From Mycobacterium scrofulaceum (GTDB lineage Bacteria > Actinomycetota > Actinomycetes > Mycobacteriales > Mycobacteriaceae), in the NCBI RefSeq assembly GCF_001667885.1, contig NZ_LZJW01000093.1, forward strand, positions 1 through 64,000: a DNA stretch of 64,000 bases, given 5' to 3'. This document shows positions 7,341 through 21,369 of the stretch, in pieces. Below the pieces are notes generated by a model. That model worked only from the letters and a program-made list of their open reading frames with translations, was not told the origin of the DNA and did no database searches. The position numbers were made by a program, and so were the translations under genes. Positions within the stretch are counted from its first letter, which is position 1, and every line of letters starts with the position of its first letter.

Positions 7341-8315
7341 ATGCACGCAATCGAAGTCAGCGAAACCGGCGGCCCCGAGGTGCTGCGCTACGTCGACGCG
7401 CCCCAGCCCACGCCAGGGGCGGGCGAGGTGCTGATCAAGGCCGAGGCAATCGGCGTCAACTACATCGACACCTACTTTCGCTCCGGGCAGTATCCGCGCG
7501 AGCTGCCGTTCATCCTCGGCTCCGAACTGTGCGGCACCGTCGAGGCGACCGGTGACGGTGTCGACGGCTTCCGCGTCGGCGACCGCGTGGTCAGCGCGTC
7601 GGCGTCCGGCGCGTACGCCGAGTACGCCACGGCCCCAGCGTTTTTGACGGCACACGTGCCGGACGGCGTGAGTTCCGACGTGGCCGCGTCGGTGCTGTTG
7701 AAGGGCCTGACCGCGCACTACCTGTTGAAGTCGGTGTATCCGGTCCAGGCGGGCGATACCGTGCTGGTGCACGCCGGAGCGGGCGGGGTCGGGCTGATCC
7801 TGACGCAGTGGGCGCATCTGCTCGGCGCGCGGGTGATCACCACGGTCTCGACGCCGGGGAAGGCCCGGCTGTCCCGGCAGGCCGGCGCCGACGAGGTGCT
7901 GTCCTACCCCGACGACGCGGAAGAGTTCGGCCGGCAGATTCGTGGGCTCACCAACGGCGCCGGTGTCGAGGCCGTGTACGACGGAGTCGGTGCCACCACC
8001 TTCGACGCCAGCCTGGCCAGCCTGGCGGTGCGGGGCACGCTGGCGCTGTTCGGCGCGGCCAGCGGACCCGTTCCGCCGTTCGATCCGCAGCGCCTCAACG
8101 CCGCCGGTTCGGTGTTCCTCACCCGCCCGTCGCTGGCCCACTTCATCCGCACCGGCCAGGAATTCAGCTGGCGGGCAGAGGAATTGTTCGACGCGATCGC
8201 CGGCGGGGCGATCACCATCGAAGTCGGCGGCCGGTATCCGCTGGCCGAAGCGGCGCGCGCCCACCAGGATCTGCAGGGCCGCAAAACGGCCGGCTCGATC
8301 GTGCTGCTGCCCTGA
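7341..8315 (+). CDS. qor: NADPH:quinone oxidoreductase, zeta-crystallin type
   Basis: A 324-residue zinc-independent medium-chain reductase that reduces quinones with NADPH by one-electron transfer. The catalytic N-terminal domain contains IGVNYIDTYFRSG and the family YIDTY signature. The Rossmann domain begins with VLVHAGAGGVGLILTQWA, and the NADPH-binding region continues to TTVSTPGKA. The length and the absence of the structural-zinc cysteines fit Qor. The ATG at 7341 is divergent from the ATP-grasp-like gene, whose start at 7321 leaves only about 20 bp between them. A strong hairpin follows the stop. It is the counterpart of Rv1454c. Confidence 0.92.
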   Translation: MHAIEVSETGGPEVLRYVDAPQPTPGAGEVLIKAEAIGVNYIDTYFRSGQYPRELPFILGSELCGTVEATGDGVDGFRVGDRVVSASASGAYAEYATAPAFLTAHVPDGVSSDVAASVLLKGLTAHYLLKSVYPVQAGDTVLVHAGAGGVGLILTQWAHLLGARVITTVSTPGKARLSRQAGADEVLSYPDDAEEFGRQIRGLTNGAGVEAVYDGVGATTFDASLASLAVRGTLALFGAASGPVPPFDPQRLNAAGSVFLTRPSLAHFIRTGQEFSWRAEELFDAIAGGAITIEVGGRYPLAEAARAHQDLQGRKTAGSIVLLP

Positions 8316-8349
8316 GCGTCGTCGGCCGCAGTCGGAGGCATGCGACGAT

Positions 8350-8409
8350 GTGCCCGCCTCCGAGCGACAACGCGCACCGGCGCGCCCGTTGTCGCTGCGA
8401 GGCGGGCAC
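8350..8409. terminator. Bidirectional hairpin between qor and ctaB
   Basis: Two 23-nt arms (8350-8372 and 8387-8409) pair at 21 positions around a 14-nt loop. The hairpin lies 34 bp past the qor stop and 53 bp past the ctaB stop, between convergent genes. Like most mycobacterial terminators it has no clear U-tract. Confidence 0.65.
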
Positions 8410-8462
8410 GCGAAGGCCCCTCTCCGCACAGCGACGGGTGGGGCCGATGTGAACGGTTGGCG

Positions 8463-9389
8463 TCAGAACAGGTGCGGCAGGGCGATCACCGAGTCGACCG
8501 CCAACGCGCAGAACACCACCGCCAGATAGTTGTTCGACTGCAGGAACAACCGCAGCGGCTTGACCGGCTCGCCGGCGCGCACCCCGGAGTAGAGGTGGTG
8601 GGCCATCGCCAGGAACCACACCCCGGCCACCACGGCGACCGCCGCGTAGAGCCAGCCGGTGGCCAGCGCCAGCGCCAGCGTCGCGGCCACCGTCAGCCAG
8701 GTGTAGATCAGGATCTGCTTGGTGACCTGACGCTCGGTCGCGACGGCGGGCAGCATCGGCACGCCGGCCGCCTTGTAGTCGTCCTTGTAGCGCATGGCCA
8801 GCGCCCAGGTGTGCGGCGGCGTCCAGAAGAAGATGATCGCGAACATCACCAGCGCCGGCCAGCCGATCGTGCCGGTGACGGCCGACCACCCGATCATCAC
8901 CGGCATGCAGCCGGCCGCCCCGCCCCACACGACGTTCTGCGAGGTGCGGCGCTTGAGCAGCAGCGTGTAGACGAAGACGTAGAACGCGATGGTGGCGACG
9001 GCGAGCAGACCCGACAGCAGGTTCGTCGTCCACCACAACCAAAAGAACGAGCCGACGCTGAGCACCAGTCCCAGCACCAACGCGTTGCGCGTCGGCACCG
9101 CGGCGCGGGCCAGCGGCCGGCGCGCCGTGCGCTTCATCACCTTGTCGATGTCCGCGTCGGCCACGCAGTTGAGCGTGTTGGCGCCCCCGGCGGCCAACAT
9201 CCCACCGATCAACGTGTTGAGGATCAGCAGCGGGTTCACGGCGCCGCGGTGAGCGAGCAGCATCGCGGGGATCGCGGTCACCAGCAACAGCTCGATGACC
9301 CGCGGCTTGGTCAGCGCCAAATACGCCAGCACCGTGCTTTGTACTCGGCTCGGTACTTGGCTCGGGGCGACGCGCCCGCGAACGCTCAC
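8463..9389 (-). CDS. ctaB: CtaB, protoheme IX farnesyltransferase (heme O synthase)
   Basis: CtaB transfers a farnesyl group to protoheme, the first step from heme B to heme A. The 308-residue UbiA-family membrane protein has the first Asp-rich motif [20 protein letters not shown] and the second, [14 protein letters not shown], separated by hydrophobic helices. The GTG at 9389 is chosen because AAGGAG sits seven bases before it; an upstream frame opening at 9425 has no such site. Its product is the substrate of CtaA, encoded nearby. It is divergent from tkt across a 257-bp region in which I see no other gene. Confidence 0.95.
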   Translation of the reverse strand: MSVRGRVAPSQVPSRVQSTVLAYLALTKPRVIELLLVTAIPAMLLAHRGAVNPLLILNTLIGGMLAAGGANTLNCVADADIDKVMKRTARRPLARAAVPTRNALVLGLVLSVGSFFWLWWTTNLLSGLLAVATIAFYVFVYTLLLKRRTSQNVVWGGAAGCMPVMIGWSAVTGTIGWPALVMFAIIFFWTPPHTWALAMRYKDDYKAAGVPMLPAVATERQVTKQILIYTWLTVAATLALALATGWLYAAVAVVAGVWFLAMAHHLYSGVRAGEPVKPLRLFLQSNNYLAVVFCALAVDSVIALPHLF

Positions 9390-9646
9390 GCAATAACTCC
9401 TTGGGGTCGCAGCAGCGCGCAGCATCTACTACGCACGATGGTAGACCGCGGACCGGTGGCTGCCTGCCCGCAGGGTCCATTCACCCAGACTTCTCCCAGA
9501 TTTCCGAACTGAATGTTACGGGTCGACGGCCACCGCGTAATTTTCACATCAGCCGGCGGCGGGTACCCGAAATCCAGCACTGCAAGAGCCGGCCCTCCCG
9601 CACTAGGGTGGAATTGATCAGCTCGATGACCCCAAGGACTGAGTCT

Positions 9647-11737
9647 GTGACCACACTCGAAGAGATCTCTACGCTGACCCAACCACACCTTCCTGACGAT
9701 TGGTCCGAGATCGACTCGGCCGCGGTCGACACGGTTCGGGTGCTGGCCGCCGACGCGGTGCAAAAAGTGGGCAACGGACATCCCGGCACCGCGATGAGCC
9801 TGGCTCCCCTGGCGTACACGCTCTTCCAGCGAACGATGCGACATGATCCCAGCGACACCCACTGGCTGGGTCGCGACCGATTCGTCCTGTCGGCCGGGCA
9901 CAGCAGCCTGACGCTGTACATCCAGCTGTATCTCGGCGGGTTCGGCCTTGAGCTCTCCGACATCGAGTCGTTGCGCACCTGGGGGTCCAAGACGCCCGGG
10001 CACCCGGAGTTCCGGCACACCAAGGGCGTTGAGATCACCACCGGTCCGCTCGGCCAGGGCTTGGCATCCTCGGTCGGGATGGCGATGGCGTCGCGGTACG
10101 AGCGGGGCCTGTTCGACCCGGACGCCGAGCCGGGAACCAGCCCGTTCGACCACTTCATCTACGTGATCGCCTCCGATGGCGACATCGAGGAGGGCGTCAC
10201 CTCCGAAGCATCGTCGTTGGCCGCGGTCCAGCAGCTGGGCAACCTGATCGTCTTCTACGACCACAACCAGATCTCGATCGAGGACGACACCAACATCGCG
10301 CTGTGCGAGGACACCGCCGCGCGCTACGAGGCCTACGGCTGGCACGTGCAAAGGGTCGAAGGTGGCGAGAACGTGGTGGGCATCGAGGAGGCCATCGCCA
10401 ACGCGAAGGCCGTCACCGACCGGCCGTCGTTCATCGAGCTGCGCACCATCATCGGCTACCCGGCGCCCAAGCTGATGAACACCGGGAAGGCGCACGGCGC
10501 GGCGCTGGGTGACGAGGAAGTCGCGGCCGTCAAGGAGATCCTTGGCTTCGACCCGGGCAAGAACTTCGAGGTGCGCGACGAGGTCATCGCCCACACGCGC
10601 AAGCTGGTGGACCGCGGCAAGGAAGCGCACGAGAAGTGGCAGGCGGAGTTCGACGCGTGGGCGCAACGCGAACCCGAACGCAAGGCGCTGCTGGACCGGT
10701 TGACCGCCGAGGAGCTGCCCGACGGCTGGGACGCCGACGTCCCCACCTGGACAACGGAAGACAAGCCGTTGGCAACCCGCGCGGCGTCGGGCAAGGTGCT
10801 GAACGCGGTGGGGCCGAAACTGCCGGAGTTGTGGGGCGGCTCGGCCGACCTGGCCGGCAGCAACAACACCACCATGGACAACGTCAAATCGTTTGGGCCC
10901 CCGTCTATTTCGACGAAGGACTACACCGCCGACTGGTACGGTCGCACCCTGCACTTCGGCGTCCGCGAGCACGCGATGGGCTCGATCCTGTCGGGCATCG
11001 TGCTGCACGGCCCGACCCGCGCCTACGGCGGAACGTTCCTGCAGTTCTCCGACTACATGCGCCCGGCCGTGCGTTTGGCGTCACTGATGGACATCGACAC
11101 CATCTACGTGTGGACCCACGACTCGATCGGTCTGGGCGAGGATGGCCCGACGCACCAGCCCATCGAGCACCTGGCGGCGCTGCGCGCCATCCCCAACCTG
11201 TCGGTGGTGCGACCGGCCGACGCCAACGAGACCGCGTATGCCTGGCGCACGATCCTGGCCCGCGGCAACGGCAGCGGCCCGGTCGGCCTGATTCTCACCC
11301 GCCAGGGCGTTCCGATACTGGATGGCACCAACTACGAGGGCGTGACCAAGGGTGGCTACATCCTGGGTGACGGAGGGGTCGACGAGCCCGACGTGGTGTT
11401 GATAGCCACGGGCTCCGAGGTTCAGCTCGCGGTCGAGGCCCAGAAGCTGTTGGCCGACAAGGACATCGTCGCGCGGGTGGTGTCGATGCCGTGCGTCGAA
11501 TGGTTCGAGTCGCAGCCGGAGGACTACCGCGACAGCGTGCTGCCCCCCTCCGTGTCCGCCCGGGTGGCCGTCGAGGCGGGCATTGCGCAGTCCTGGCACA
11601 AGCTCGTCGGCGACACCGGCAAGATCGTGTCGATCGAGCACTATGGCGAATCCGCCGATTACAAGACTTTGTTCCGTGAATTCGGTTTCACCGCAGAAGC
11701 CGTCGCGGCCGCCGCGGAACAGGTAGTGGATAACTGA
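9647..11737 (+). CDS. tkt: Transketolase
   Basis: Transketolase moves two-carbon units between sugar phosphates in the non-oxidative pentose-phosphate pathway, using thiamine diphosphate. The 696-residue protein shows [20 protein letters not shown], the diphosphate-binding [15 protein letters not shown], and [10 protein letters not shown]. The pyrimidine-domain motif is [20 protein letters not shown]. The GTG at 9647 has AAGGA eight bases upstream; an in-frame ATG at 9626 is a weaker choice. It is the first gene of the tkt-tal-zwf-opcA-pgl operon. The tal start is only 15 bp after the stop. It is divergent from ctaB. Confidence 0.97.
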   Translation: MTTLEEISTLTQPHLPDDWSEIDSAAVDTVRVLAADAVQKVGNGHPGTAMSLAPLAYTLFQRTMRHDPSDTHWLGRDRFVLSAGHSSLTLYIQLYLGGFGLELSDIESLRTWGSKTPGHPEFRHTKGVEITTGPLGQGLASSVGMAMASRYERGLFDPDAEPGTSPFDHFIYVIASDGDIEEGVTSEASSLAAVQQLGNLIVFYDHNQISIEDDTNIALCEDTAARYEAYGWHVQRVEGGENVVGIEEAIANAKAVTDRPSFIELRTIIGYPAPKLMNTGKAHGAALGDEEVAAVKEILGFDPGKNFEVRDEVIAHTRKLVDRGKEAHEKWQAEFDAWAQREPERKALLDRLTAEELPDGWDADVPTWTTEDKPLATRAASGKVLNAVGPKLPELWGGSADLAGSNNTTMDNVKSFGPPSISTKDYTADWYGRTLHFGVREHAMGSILSGIVLHGPTRAYGGTFLQFSDYMRPAVRLASLMDIDTIYVWTHDSIGLGEDGPTHQPIEHLAALRAIPNLSVVRPADANETAYAWRTILARGNGSGPVGLILTRQGVPILDGTNYEGVTKGGYILGDGGVDEPDVVLIATGSEVQLAVEAQKLLADKDIVARVVSMPCVEWFESQPEDYRDSVLPPSVSARVAVEAGIAQSWHKLVGDTGKIVSIEHYGESADYKTLFREFGFTAEAVAAAAEQVVDN

Positions 11738-11752
11738 GAAAGGGTGATTCAC

Positions 11753-12871
11753 ATGACTCAGAACCCTAACCTCGCGGCGCTGTCCGCCGCGGGCGTATCC
11801 GTGTGGCTGGACGACTTGTCGCGCCAGCGGTTGCAGTCGGGCAACCTGCAGGAGCTGATCGACACCAAAAGCGTTGTGGGAGTGACGACCAACCCGTCGA
11901 TCTTCCAAAAGGCGCTGGCCGATAGCGACACCTACAACGACCAGATCTCCGAATTGGCCGCGCGCGGCGCCGACGTGGACGCCACTATCCGCACGGTGAC
12001 CACCGACGATGTCCGCAACGCATGCGATGTGCTGCGGCCGCAGTGGGAAGCCTCCGACGGCGTCGACGGCCGGGTCTCCATCGAGGTGGACCCCCGCCTG
12101 GCCGCCGAGACCGACAAAACCACCGCGCAAGCCGTCGAGCTATGGAAGATCGTCGACCGGCCAAACCTGCTCATCAAGATCCCGGCCACCAAGGCAGGAA
12201 TTCCGGCCATCACGGCCGTTCTGGCGGAAGGGATTTCGGTCAACGTCACGCTGATTTTCAGCGTCGAGCGGCACCGCCAGGTGATGGACGCCTACCTGGC
12301 CGGCCTGGAGAAGGCCCGCGAGGCGGGACACGACATTTCGAAGATTCATTCCGTGGCCTCGTTCTTCGTGTCCCGGGTAGACACCGAGGTGGACAAGCGG
12401 CTGGAGAAGATCGGCTCCGAGGAGGCGCTGGCGCTGCGCGGCCAGGCCGCGGTCGCCAATGCACGGCTGGCCTATGCCGCCTACCAGGAGGTGTTCGAGG
12501 GGGGCGATCGCTACGAGGCACTCAAGGGCAGCGGGGCCCGCGTGCAGCGTCCGCTGTGGGCGTCGACAGGGGTGAAGAACCCCGACTACTCCGACACCCT
12601 CTACGTCACCGAGCTGGTCGCACCGAACACGGTGAACACCATGCCGGAGAAGACAATTGACGCAGTAGCCGACCACGGCGAGATCAAGGGTGACACCGTC
12701 ACCGGTACCGCGTCGGCCGCCCAGGAAGTGTTCGACAAGCTGGCCGGCGTCGGAATCGATCTGACCGACGTGTTCGTCGTGCTGGAGAACGAGGGCGTGG
12801 AGAAGTTCGTGGAGTCGTGGACCGAGCTGCTGGAGGAGACACAGAAGCAGCTGGATTCCGCCTCGAAATGA
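11753..12871 (+). CDS. tal: Transaldolase
   Basis: Transaldolase transfers a dihydroxyacetone unit in the pentose-phosphate pathway through a Schiff base. The 372-residue length fits the long actinobacterial type. Visible motifs are the N-terminal [15 protein letters not shown] and the lysine-bearing segment [14 protein letters not shown], followed by [11 protein letters not shown] and [18 protein letters not shown]. The ATG at 11753 is preceded by GAAAGGG with good spacing; the GTG at 11744 is less well placed. The TGA overlaps the zwf ATG as ATGA, which suggests coupled translation with the dehydrogenase. Confidence 0.96.
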   Translation: MTQNPNLAALSAAGVSVWLDDLSRQRLQSGNLQELIDTKSVVGVTTNPSIFQKALADSDTYNDQISELAARGADVDATIRTVTTDDVRNACDVLRPQWEASDGVDGRVSIEVDPRLAAETDKTTAQAVELWKIVDRPNLLIKIPATKAGIPAITAVLAEGISVNVTLIFSVERHRQVMDAYLAGLEKAREAGHDISKIHSVASFFVSRVDTEVDKRLEKIGSEEALALRGQAAVANARLAYAAYQEVFEGGDRYEALKGSGARVQRPLWASTGVKNPDYSDTLYVTELVAPNTVNTMPEKTIDAVADHGEIKGDTVTGTASAAQEVFDKLAGVGIDLTDVFVVLENEGVEKFVESWTELLEETQKQLDSASK

Positions 12872-14412
12872 GTCCGGCTCGCACCGCTGAACAATGGCAT
12901 AACCCGTTACGGGACAAGCGCGACAAGCGGCTGCCGAGGATCGCCGGCCCGTGCGGCATGGTGATCTTCGGCGTCACCGGTGACCTCGCCCGCAAGAAGG
13001 TGATGCCGGCCATCTACGACCTGGCTAACCGCGGGCTGCTGCCGCCGAGCTTCTCGCTGGTGGGGTTCGCGCGGCGGGACTGGGAAACCCAGGACTTCCG
13101 CAAGGTGGTCTACCAGGCCGTCAAGGACCACTGTCGCACACCGTTCCGGGAGGAGAACTGGGAGCGGCTGGCCGAGGGATTCCGGTTCGTACCAGGGTCA
13201 TTCGACGATGACGAGTCGTTCAGCCGGCTGGCCGAAACCCTGGACAAGCTGGACGCCGAGCGGGGCACCGGCGGCAACCACGCGTTCTACCTGGCGATCC
13301 CGCCGAAGTCCTTCCCGGTGGTGTGCGATCAGCTGCACAAGTCCGGGCTGGCGCGCCCGCAGGGCGACCGCTGGAGCCGGGTGGTCATCGAGAAACCCTT
13401 CGGGCACGACCTGGAGAGCGCGCGAGCCCTCAACCGCGCGGTCAATGCCGTCTTCCCCGAGGAGGCGGTGTTCCGCATCGACCACTACCTGGGCAAGGAG
13501 ACCGTTCGCAACATCCTGGCGCTGCGGTTCGCCAACCAGTTGTTCGACCCGATCTGGAACGCGCACTATGTCGACCACGTGCAGATCACGATGGCCGAGG
13601 ACATCGGATTGGGCGGGCGCGCCGGCTATTACGACGGCATCGGGGCCGCCCGCGACGTCATCCAGAACCACCTGATGCAGCTGCTGGCGCTCACCGCGAT
13701 GGAAGAGCCGGTGAGCTTCAACCCGTCGGCGCTGCAGACCGAAAAGATCAAGGTCCTCTCGGCGACCCAACCTGCCCAGCCGCTGGACGAGACCACCAGT
13801 CGCGGCCAGTACACCGCCGGCTGGCAGGGCGGCGAGAAGGTTGTCGGGCTGCTCGACGAGGAGGGCTTCGCCAAGGACTCCACCACCGAGACGTTCGCCG
13901 CCATCACCTTGGAGGTGGATACCCGACGCTGGGCCGGCGTGCCGTTCTATCTGCGGACCGGAAAACGCTTGGGCCGCAGGGTCACCGAGATCGCCCTCGT
14001 CTTCAAACGCGCCCCGCACTTGCCGTTCGATGCCACCATGACCGACGAGCTGGGCGCCAACGCGATGGTGATCCGGGTGCAGCCCGACGAGGGCATCACG
14101 CTGCGGTTCGGTTCCAAGGTGCCGGGGACCGCGATGGAGGTCCGCGACGTCAACATGGACTTCTCCTACGGCTCGGCGTTCGCCGAGGAGTCACCGGAGG
14201 CCTACGAGCAGCTGATCCTCGACGTGCTGCTGGGCGAGCCGTCGCTGTTCCCGGTCAGCAAAGAGGTCGAATTGGCTTGGCAGATATTGGATCCCGTGCT
14301 GGATTACTGGGCGAGTGCCGGCAAGCCCGAGCCGTATGAGGCGGGGACCTGGGGCCCGGAGTCCGCGTTCGAAATGCTGCGACGGACCGGGCGCGAATGG
14401 CGGCGGCCCTGA
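12868..14412 (+). CDS. zwf: Glucose-6-phosphate 1-dehydrogenase
   Basis: Zwf catalyses the first oxidative step of the pentose-phosphate pathway. The 514-residue protein has the nucleotide-binding [18 protein letters not shown], the active-site [19 protein letters not shown] and the family block [23 protein letters not shown]. The ATG at 12868 overlaps the tal stop. Together with opcA (assembly/allosteric partner) and pgl (next enzyme), the order matches Rv1447c-Rv1445c. The stop overlaps, as TGATG, the first micro-ORF of a compound MIRU that bridges to opcA. Confidence 0.97.
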   Translation: MSPARTAEQWHNPLRDKRDKRLPRIAGPCGMVIFGVTGDLARKKVMPAIYDLANRGLLPPSFSLVGFARRDWETQDFRKVVYQAVKDHCRTPFREENWERLAEGFRFVPGSFDDDESFSRLAETLDKLDAERGTGGNHAFYLAIPPKSFPVVCDQLHKSGLARPQGDRWSRVVIEKPFGHDLESARALNRAVNAVFPEEAVFRIDHYLGKETVRNILALRFANQLFDPIWNAHYVDHVQITMAEDIGLGGRAGYYDGIGAARDVIQNHLMQLLALTAMEEPVSFNPSALQTEKIKVLSATQPAQPLDETTSRGQYTAGWQGGEKVVGLLDEEGFAKDSTTETFAAITLEVDTRRWAGVPFYLRTGKRLGRRVTEIALVFKRAPHLPFDATMTDELGANAMVIRVQPDEGITLRFGSKVPGTAMEVRDVNMDFSYGSAFAEESPEAYEQLILDVLLGEPSLFPVSKEVELAWQILDPVLDYWASAGKPEPYEAGTWGPESAFEMLRRTGREWRRP

Positions 14413-14545
14413 TGATCCGCGTCGGTGACGATGCAGAACGCAGTGATGCTGTGGGGGTACCGCCCGCTTGCGGGGGAGAGCGGCGCCGATGACCCCCGCC
14501 GGCGACAATGCAGAACGGCTTGATGAGAAGGACTGGGGCGCATGA
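14412..14545 (+). repeat. Compound MIRU: two coupled micro-ORFs between zwf and opcA
   Basis: Two diverged MIRU units stand in tandem. The first (14412-14492) encodes a 26-residue micro-ORF that begins [12 protein letters not shown]. Its ATG overlaps the zwf stop. It carries an in-frame insertion with a small palindrome, CCCGCTTGCGGG. Its TGA overlaps, as ATGA, the start of the second micro-[21 protein letters not shown] (14489-14545). The second TGA overlaps the opcA ATG. The shared peptide core D(D/N)AER(S/L)D matches the MIRU at 3848-3904. The whole intergenic region is thus translatable end to end. Confidence 0.85.
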
Positions 14546-15453
14546 TCATCGACATGCCTGACACCACCACCACGGCAATCAACAAGAAGCTCGAGGAACT
14601 GCGGGAGAAGGTCGGTGCCGTGACGATGGGCCGGGTGCTCACGCTGATCATCGCGCCGGACAGCGACGCCGTCCTCGAAGAGTCGATCGAGGCGGCCAAC
14701 AACGCCAGCCACGAGCATCCCAGCCGGGTCATCGTGACGATGCGGGGCGACCCTTACGCCGACGAGCCGCGCCTGGACGCGCAGTTGCGAGCGGGCGGTG
14801 ACACCGGCGCCACCGAGGTGGTGATCCTCAATCTGTCCGGGGCGCTGGCCGGGCACGCCGCCAGTGTCGTGACCCCGTTCTTGCTCCCCGACATCCCGGT
14901 GGTGGCGTGGTGGCCCGACATCGCCCCGGCGGTGCCCGCCCAGGACCCCTTGGGCAAGTTGGCGATTCGCCGCATCACCGACGCCACTAACGGAACCGAC
15001 CCGCTGGCGGCGATCAAGGGCCGGCGGCCCGGCTACACCGCCGGCGACACCGACCTGGCCTGGGCCCGCATCACATACTGGCGCGCGCTGCTCGCCTCCG
15101 CGGTCGACCTGCCGCCCCACGAACCGATCGAGTCGGCACTGGTGTCCGGATTGAAAACCGAACCCGCGCTCGACATCCTCGCCGGCTGGCTGGCCAGCCG
15201 CATCGACGGCCCGGTGCGCCGGGCGGTCGGCGAGCTCAAGGTGGAACTCACACGTAGGAGCGAAACCATCGTCTTGAGCCGTCCCCAGGAGGGCAGGACG
15301 GCAACCCTGAGCCGCACCGCCAAGCCGGATGCCCTGCTTCCCTTGGCGCGCAGGGAAACCGGCGAATGCCTCGCCGAGGACCTGCGACGGCTTGATCCCG
15401 ACGAGATTTACCAGACAGCATTAGAGGGCATCGAGAAAGTGCAGTACGTGTGA
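14542..15453 (+). CDS. opcA: OpcA, glucose-6-phosphate dehydrogenase assembly protein
   Basis: A 303-residue OpcA-family protein. In cyanobacteria and actinobacteria OpcA is needed for full activity or oligomerisation of Zwf, encoded just upstream. Conserved features include [11 protein letters not shown] near the N-terminus, the segment [19 protein letters not shown] and the C-terminal block [19 protein letters not shown]. The ATG at 14542 overlaps the micro-ORF stop of the MIRU, and the TGA overlaps the pgl GTG. It is the counterpart of Rv1446c. No catalytic motif is expected. Confidence 0.94.
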   Translation: MIIDMPDTTTTAINKKLEELREKVGAVTMGRVLTLIIAPDSDAVLEESIEAANNASHEHPSRVIVTMRGDPYADEPRLDAQLRAGGDTGATEVVILNLSGALAGHAASVVTPFLLPDIPVVAWWPDIAPAVPAQDPLGKLAIRRITDATNGTDPLAAIKGRRPGYTAGDTDLAWARITYWRALLASAVDLPPHEPIESALVSGLKTEPALDILAGWLASRIDGPVRRAVGELKVELTRRSETIVLSRPQEGRTATLSRTAKPDALLPLARRETGECLAEDLRRLDPDEIYQTALEGIEKVQYV

Positions 15454-16199
15454 GCACCATCATCGAAGTTTTCCCGGACAGCACGGCGCTGGTCGAGGCC
15501 GCCGCCGCCCGACTGGCCGATACTATCCGCAACGCCGTGGCGGCCCGGGACCGCGCACTCGTCGTGCTGACCGGCGGCGGCAACGGCATCGGGCTGCTCA
15601 AGTCCCTGGCCGGGCACGAGATCCCTTGGCACAAAGTGCACCTGTTCTGGGGTGACGAACGGTACGTCCCCGAGGACGACGACGAGCGCAACGACAAGCA
15701 GGCACGGGCGGCGTTGCTGGACCATATCGACATCCCGTCCAGCCACGTGCACGCGATGCCGGCCAGCGACGGCGAATTCGGCACGGATCTCGGCGCCGCG
15801 GCGCTGGCCTACGAACAGCTGCTGGCGGCCAACGCCGAACCCGGCCAACCGGCGCCGAACTTCGACGTGCACCTGCTGGGCATGGGGCCCGAAGGTCACA
15901 TCAACTCCCTGTTCCCCGACACCCCGGCCGTGCTGGAAACCAGCCGCATGGTGGTCGGAGTCGAGGACTCCCCCAAGCCGCCTCCCCAGCGAATCACCTT
16001 GACGCTGCCCGCGGTTCAGCGTTCGCGTGAGGTCTGGCTGATGGTGTCGGGGGGTTCGAAGGCCGATGCCGTGGCGGCGGCCATCGGCGGCGCGCCGCCG
16101 GTCTCGGTGCCGGCCGCCGGCGCGGTCGGCCAGGAAACCACCCTGTGGCTGCTCGACGAGGAGGCCGCCGCCAAACTCCCCTCGGATCAACCAAGCTAG
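15450..16199 (+). CDS. pgl: 6-phosphogluconolactonase (DevB/Pgl)
   Basis: Pgl hydrolyses 6-phosphogluconolactone, the product of Zwf. The 249-residue protein has the family motifs [54 protein letters not shown] and [19 protein letters not shown]. The GTG at 15450 overlaps the opcA stop as GTGA, so it is the last coupled gene of the pentose-phosphate operon. A small coiled-coil gene follows about 30 bp later. Confidence 0.96.
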   Translation: MSTIIEVFPDSTALVEAAAARLADTIRNAVAARDRALVVLTGGGNGIGLLKSLAGHEIPWHKVHLFWGDERYVPEDDDERNDKQARAALLDHIDIPSSHVHAMPASDGEFGTDLGAAALAYEQLLAANAEPGQPAPNFDVHLLGMGPEGHINSLFPDTPAVLETSRMVVGVEDSPKPPPQRITLTLPAVQRSREVWLMVSGGSKADAVAAAIGGAPPVSVPAAGAVGQETTLWLLDEEAAAKLPSDQPS

Positions 16200-16227
16200 T
16201 CCCTCGCCCGGTGTGATCCGGGTAATA

Positions 16228-16626
16228 ATGACGGGCATGGCAGACAGAACCGTGCGCGGTGGGCAAGAGCGAAGCCGGATCAAAACCCTCACGCAGGCTG
16301 CGTTGAATGCCGACAAGACGGTGGAGCAGGTCGAAGACGTCCTCGACGGCCTGAGCACCACCATGAAGGAGCTGAACACGTCCCTGTCCGCCCTGAATGC
16401 CACGGTGGAGCGCATGGAGAGCGGCCTGGACCACCTGGACGGCACGCTGTCGCGGCTGGACGACCTGGCGCGGCGCCTGATCGTCCTGGTCGAGCCCGTC
16501 GAGGCGATCGTCGGACGCATCGACGACATGGTCAAGGTAGGCGAGGTGATGATGACGCCGCTCTCCATGACCGAGCACGCGGTGCGCGGCGTGGTGGACC
16601 GGTTACGCAACCGCGCGGTGGAATAG
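16228..16626 (+). CDS. Small coiled-coil protein of unknown function (Rv1444c position)
   Basis: A 132-residue soluble protein. Its middle is a clear heptad-type helix (VEDVLDGLSTTMKELNTSL, then LSRLDDLARRLIVLVEPVEAI), so a coiled coil is likely. The C-terminus has EVMMTPLSMTEHAVRGVVDRLRNR. No enzyme motif is visible. Two starts are possible, ATG at 16228 or 16237, and neither has a strong Shine-Dalgarno. It follows the pentose-phosphate operon on the same strand, where M. tuberculosis has Rv1444c, and may be its last member. The stop is nine bases from the stop of the convergent DUF1206 gene. Function is not known. Confidence 0.75.
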   Translation: MTGMADRTVRGGQERSRIKTLTQAALNADKTVEQVEDVLDGLSTTMKELNTSLSALNATVERMESGLDHLDGTLSRLDDLARRLIVLVEPVEAIVGRIDDMVKVGEVMMTPLSMTEHAVRGVVDRLRNRAVE

Positions 16627-16635
16627 CGGCAACCG

Positions 16636-17448
16636 CTACATCTTGGTCGACCGGGCCATCACGAAGCTGTACAGCCCATAGGTGATGATCCCCACCCCGG
16701 CGGCGATCAGCAGCGCCGCCCCGAAGTGCTGCGCCCCGAGAGTCTTCAGCGCCCCGTCGAGGCCGGTGGCTTTCTTGGGCTCCGAGCGGCACGCCGCGAC
16801 GATCACCAGCGCGCCCGTCAGCGTGATCACGATCCCCTTGCCGATATACCCGGCCACGCCGAGCCGGCGTACCAAATCGCCCGACCTACCCCGGAGGTCG
16901 TCGACGAAATTGCGGCTCGCGCCCTTATAGATGTGGTAACACCCGACCGCGACGATGATCGCGCCGCACGCGACCAGCGCGATGGTGCCGCCGGTCGTTT
17001 CCATCAGGCGGGCGCTGATGCCCGAATTCTGTTGATCCGCCTGCCTGCCCGCGCCGCGCGCGAACCCGAACGCGGAATAGGCGAAAGCCAGGTAGACCGC
17101 CGCCAGACCCAACGCCTTGAGCCGCGACGACGCGTCCGACGACGAACCGTCCGCGTCACGGTCGCATGACCGGCCGAGGACGGATTCGACGAGCCGCCAC
17201 AGGCCCATCGCCAACAGGGCGCCGGTAGCGATCCAGAGCGCGAGCGGGCCGCCGGGCTTGCCTGCCAGCGTCGCGAGGGCGCCGGTTTGGTCGGCGGTGC
17301 CGCCGTCTCCGCACGCGACCCGGATCGCGAGGTAGCCGACGATCAGGTGCAGTATCCCGTTGACGACGAACCCGACACGGGCGAGTCGTTCGAAGACCCC
17401 GTTCTGGGCCACTTGAGCCGCGCTGACGGGCGAAGCGATGTCCGACAT
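16636..17448 (-). CDS. DUF1206 integral membrane protein
   Basis: The 270-residue product has six hydrophobic segments in three repeated pairs. Each pair starts with a variant of ARVGFVVNGILHLIVGYLAI: the first near residue 24, the second LKALGLAAVYLAFAYSAF, the third LGVAGYIGKGIVITLTGALV. This threefold layout is diagnostic of DUF1206. The repeated G-Y/F-x-x-x-G pattern suggests internal duplication. Its biochemical role is unknown. It starts 16 bp after the ppc stop on the same strand, so it may be the last gene of the gap-to-ppc run. Confidence 0.85.
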   Translation of the reverse strand: MSDIASPVSAAQVAQNGVFERLARVGFVVNGILHLIVGYLAIRVACGDGGTADQTGALATLAGKPGGPLALWIATGALLAMGLWRLVESVLGRSCDRDADGSSSDASSRLKALGLAAVYLAFAYSAFGFARGAGRQADQQNSGISARLMETTGGTIALVACGAIIVAVGCYHIYKGASRNFVDDLRGRSGDLVRRLGVAGYIGKGIVITLTGALVIVAACRSEPKKATGLDGALKTLGAQHFGAALLIAAGVGIITYGLYSFVMARSTKM

Positions 17449-17464
17449 GGCCTACGAATGCCCG

Positions 17465-20272
<2,808 letters not shown>

Positions 20273-20317
20273 GTGTCCCAGTATCGGTGCGGATCACGTG
20301 GTCCGCCCGCCGACGGG

Positions 20318-20551
20318 TCACCGGTACTTGATCAGCAGGGCGACCCCGATGATAGAAACCAGCCAGATGCCGGTGATGAACAGCGTCAACCGGTCCAGGT
20401 TCTTCTCCACCACGGTCGAGCCCGAAAGACTGGACTGCACACCGCCGCCGAACAGCGTCGACAGGCCGCCACCCTTGGCGCGGTGCAGCAGCACCAGCAA
20501 CACCACCAGCACGCTGGTGACCACCAGGGTGATCTGCAGGGCCAACTCCAT
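20318..20551 (-). CDS. secG: SecG, protein-export membrane subunit
   Basis: A 77-residue protein with two hydrophobic helices, ITLVVTSVLVVLLVLLHRAK and TLFITGIWLVSIIGVALLIKY. They flank the conserved glycine-rich cytoplasmic loop KGGGLSTLFGGGVQSSLSGS. This is the SecG subunit of the SecYEG translocon. It sits between tpiA and ppc on the same strand, with 32 bp to the tpiA stop, the usual actinobacterial tpi-secG arrangement. The coupling to glycolysis has no known functional reason. Confidence 0.95.
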   Translation of the reverse strand: MELALQITLVVTSVLVVLLVLLHRAKGGGLSTLFGGGVQSSLSGSTVVEKNLDRLTLFITGIWLVSIIGVALLIKYR

Positions 20552-20583
20552 GACGCAAAAGCCTACCGGTTCGCGCCGTCGCG

Positions 20584-21365
<782 letters not shown>

Positions 21366-21369
<4 letters not shown>

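Noticed and set aside
8350..8409. Hairpin between qor and ctaB as a mobile element end
   Set aside because: It lies between convergent genes at the right distance from both stops, so a terminator is sufficient.
9425..9445. CTAC...GTAG in the ctaB/tkt intergenic region as a second BlaI-like site
   Set aside because: The half-sites are 8 or 11 bases apart and do not match the 5-base spacing of the ctaA palindrome.
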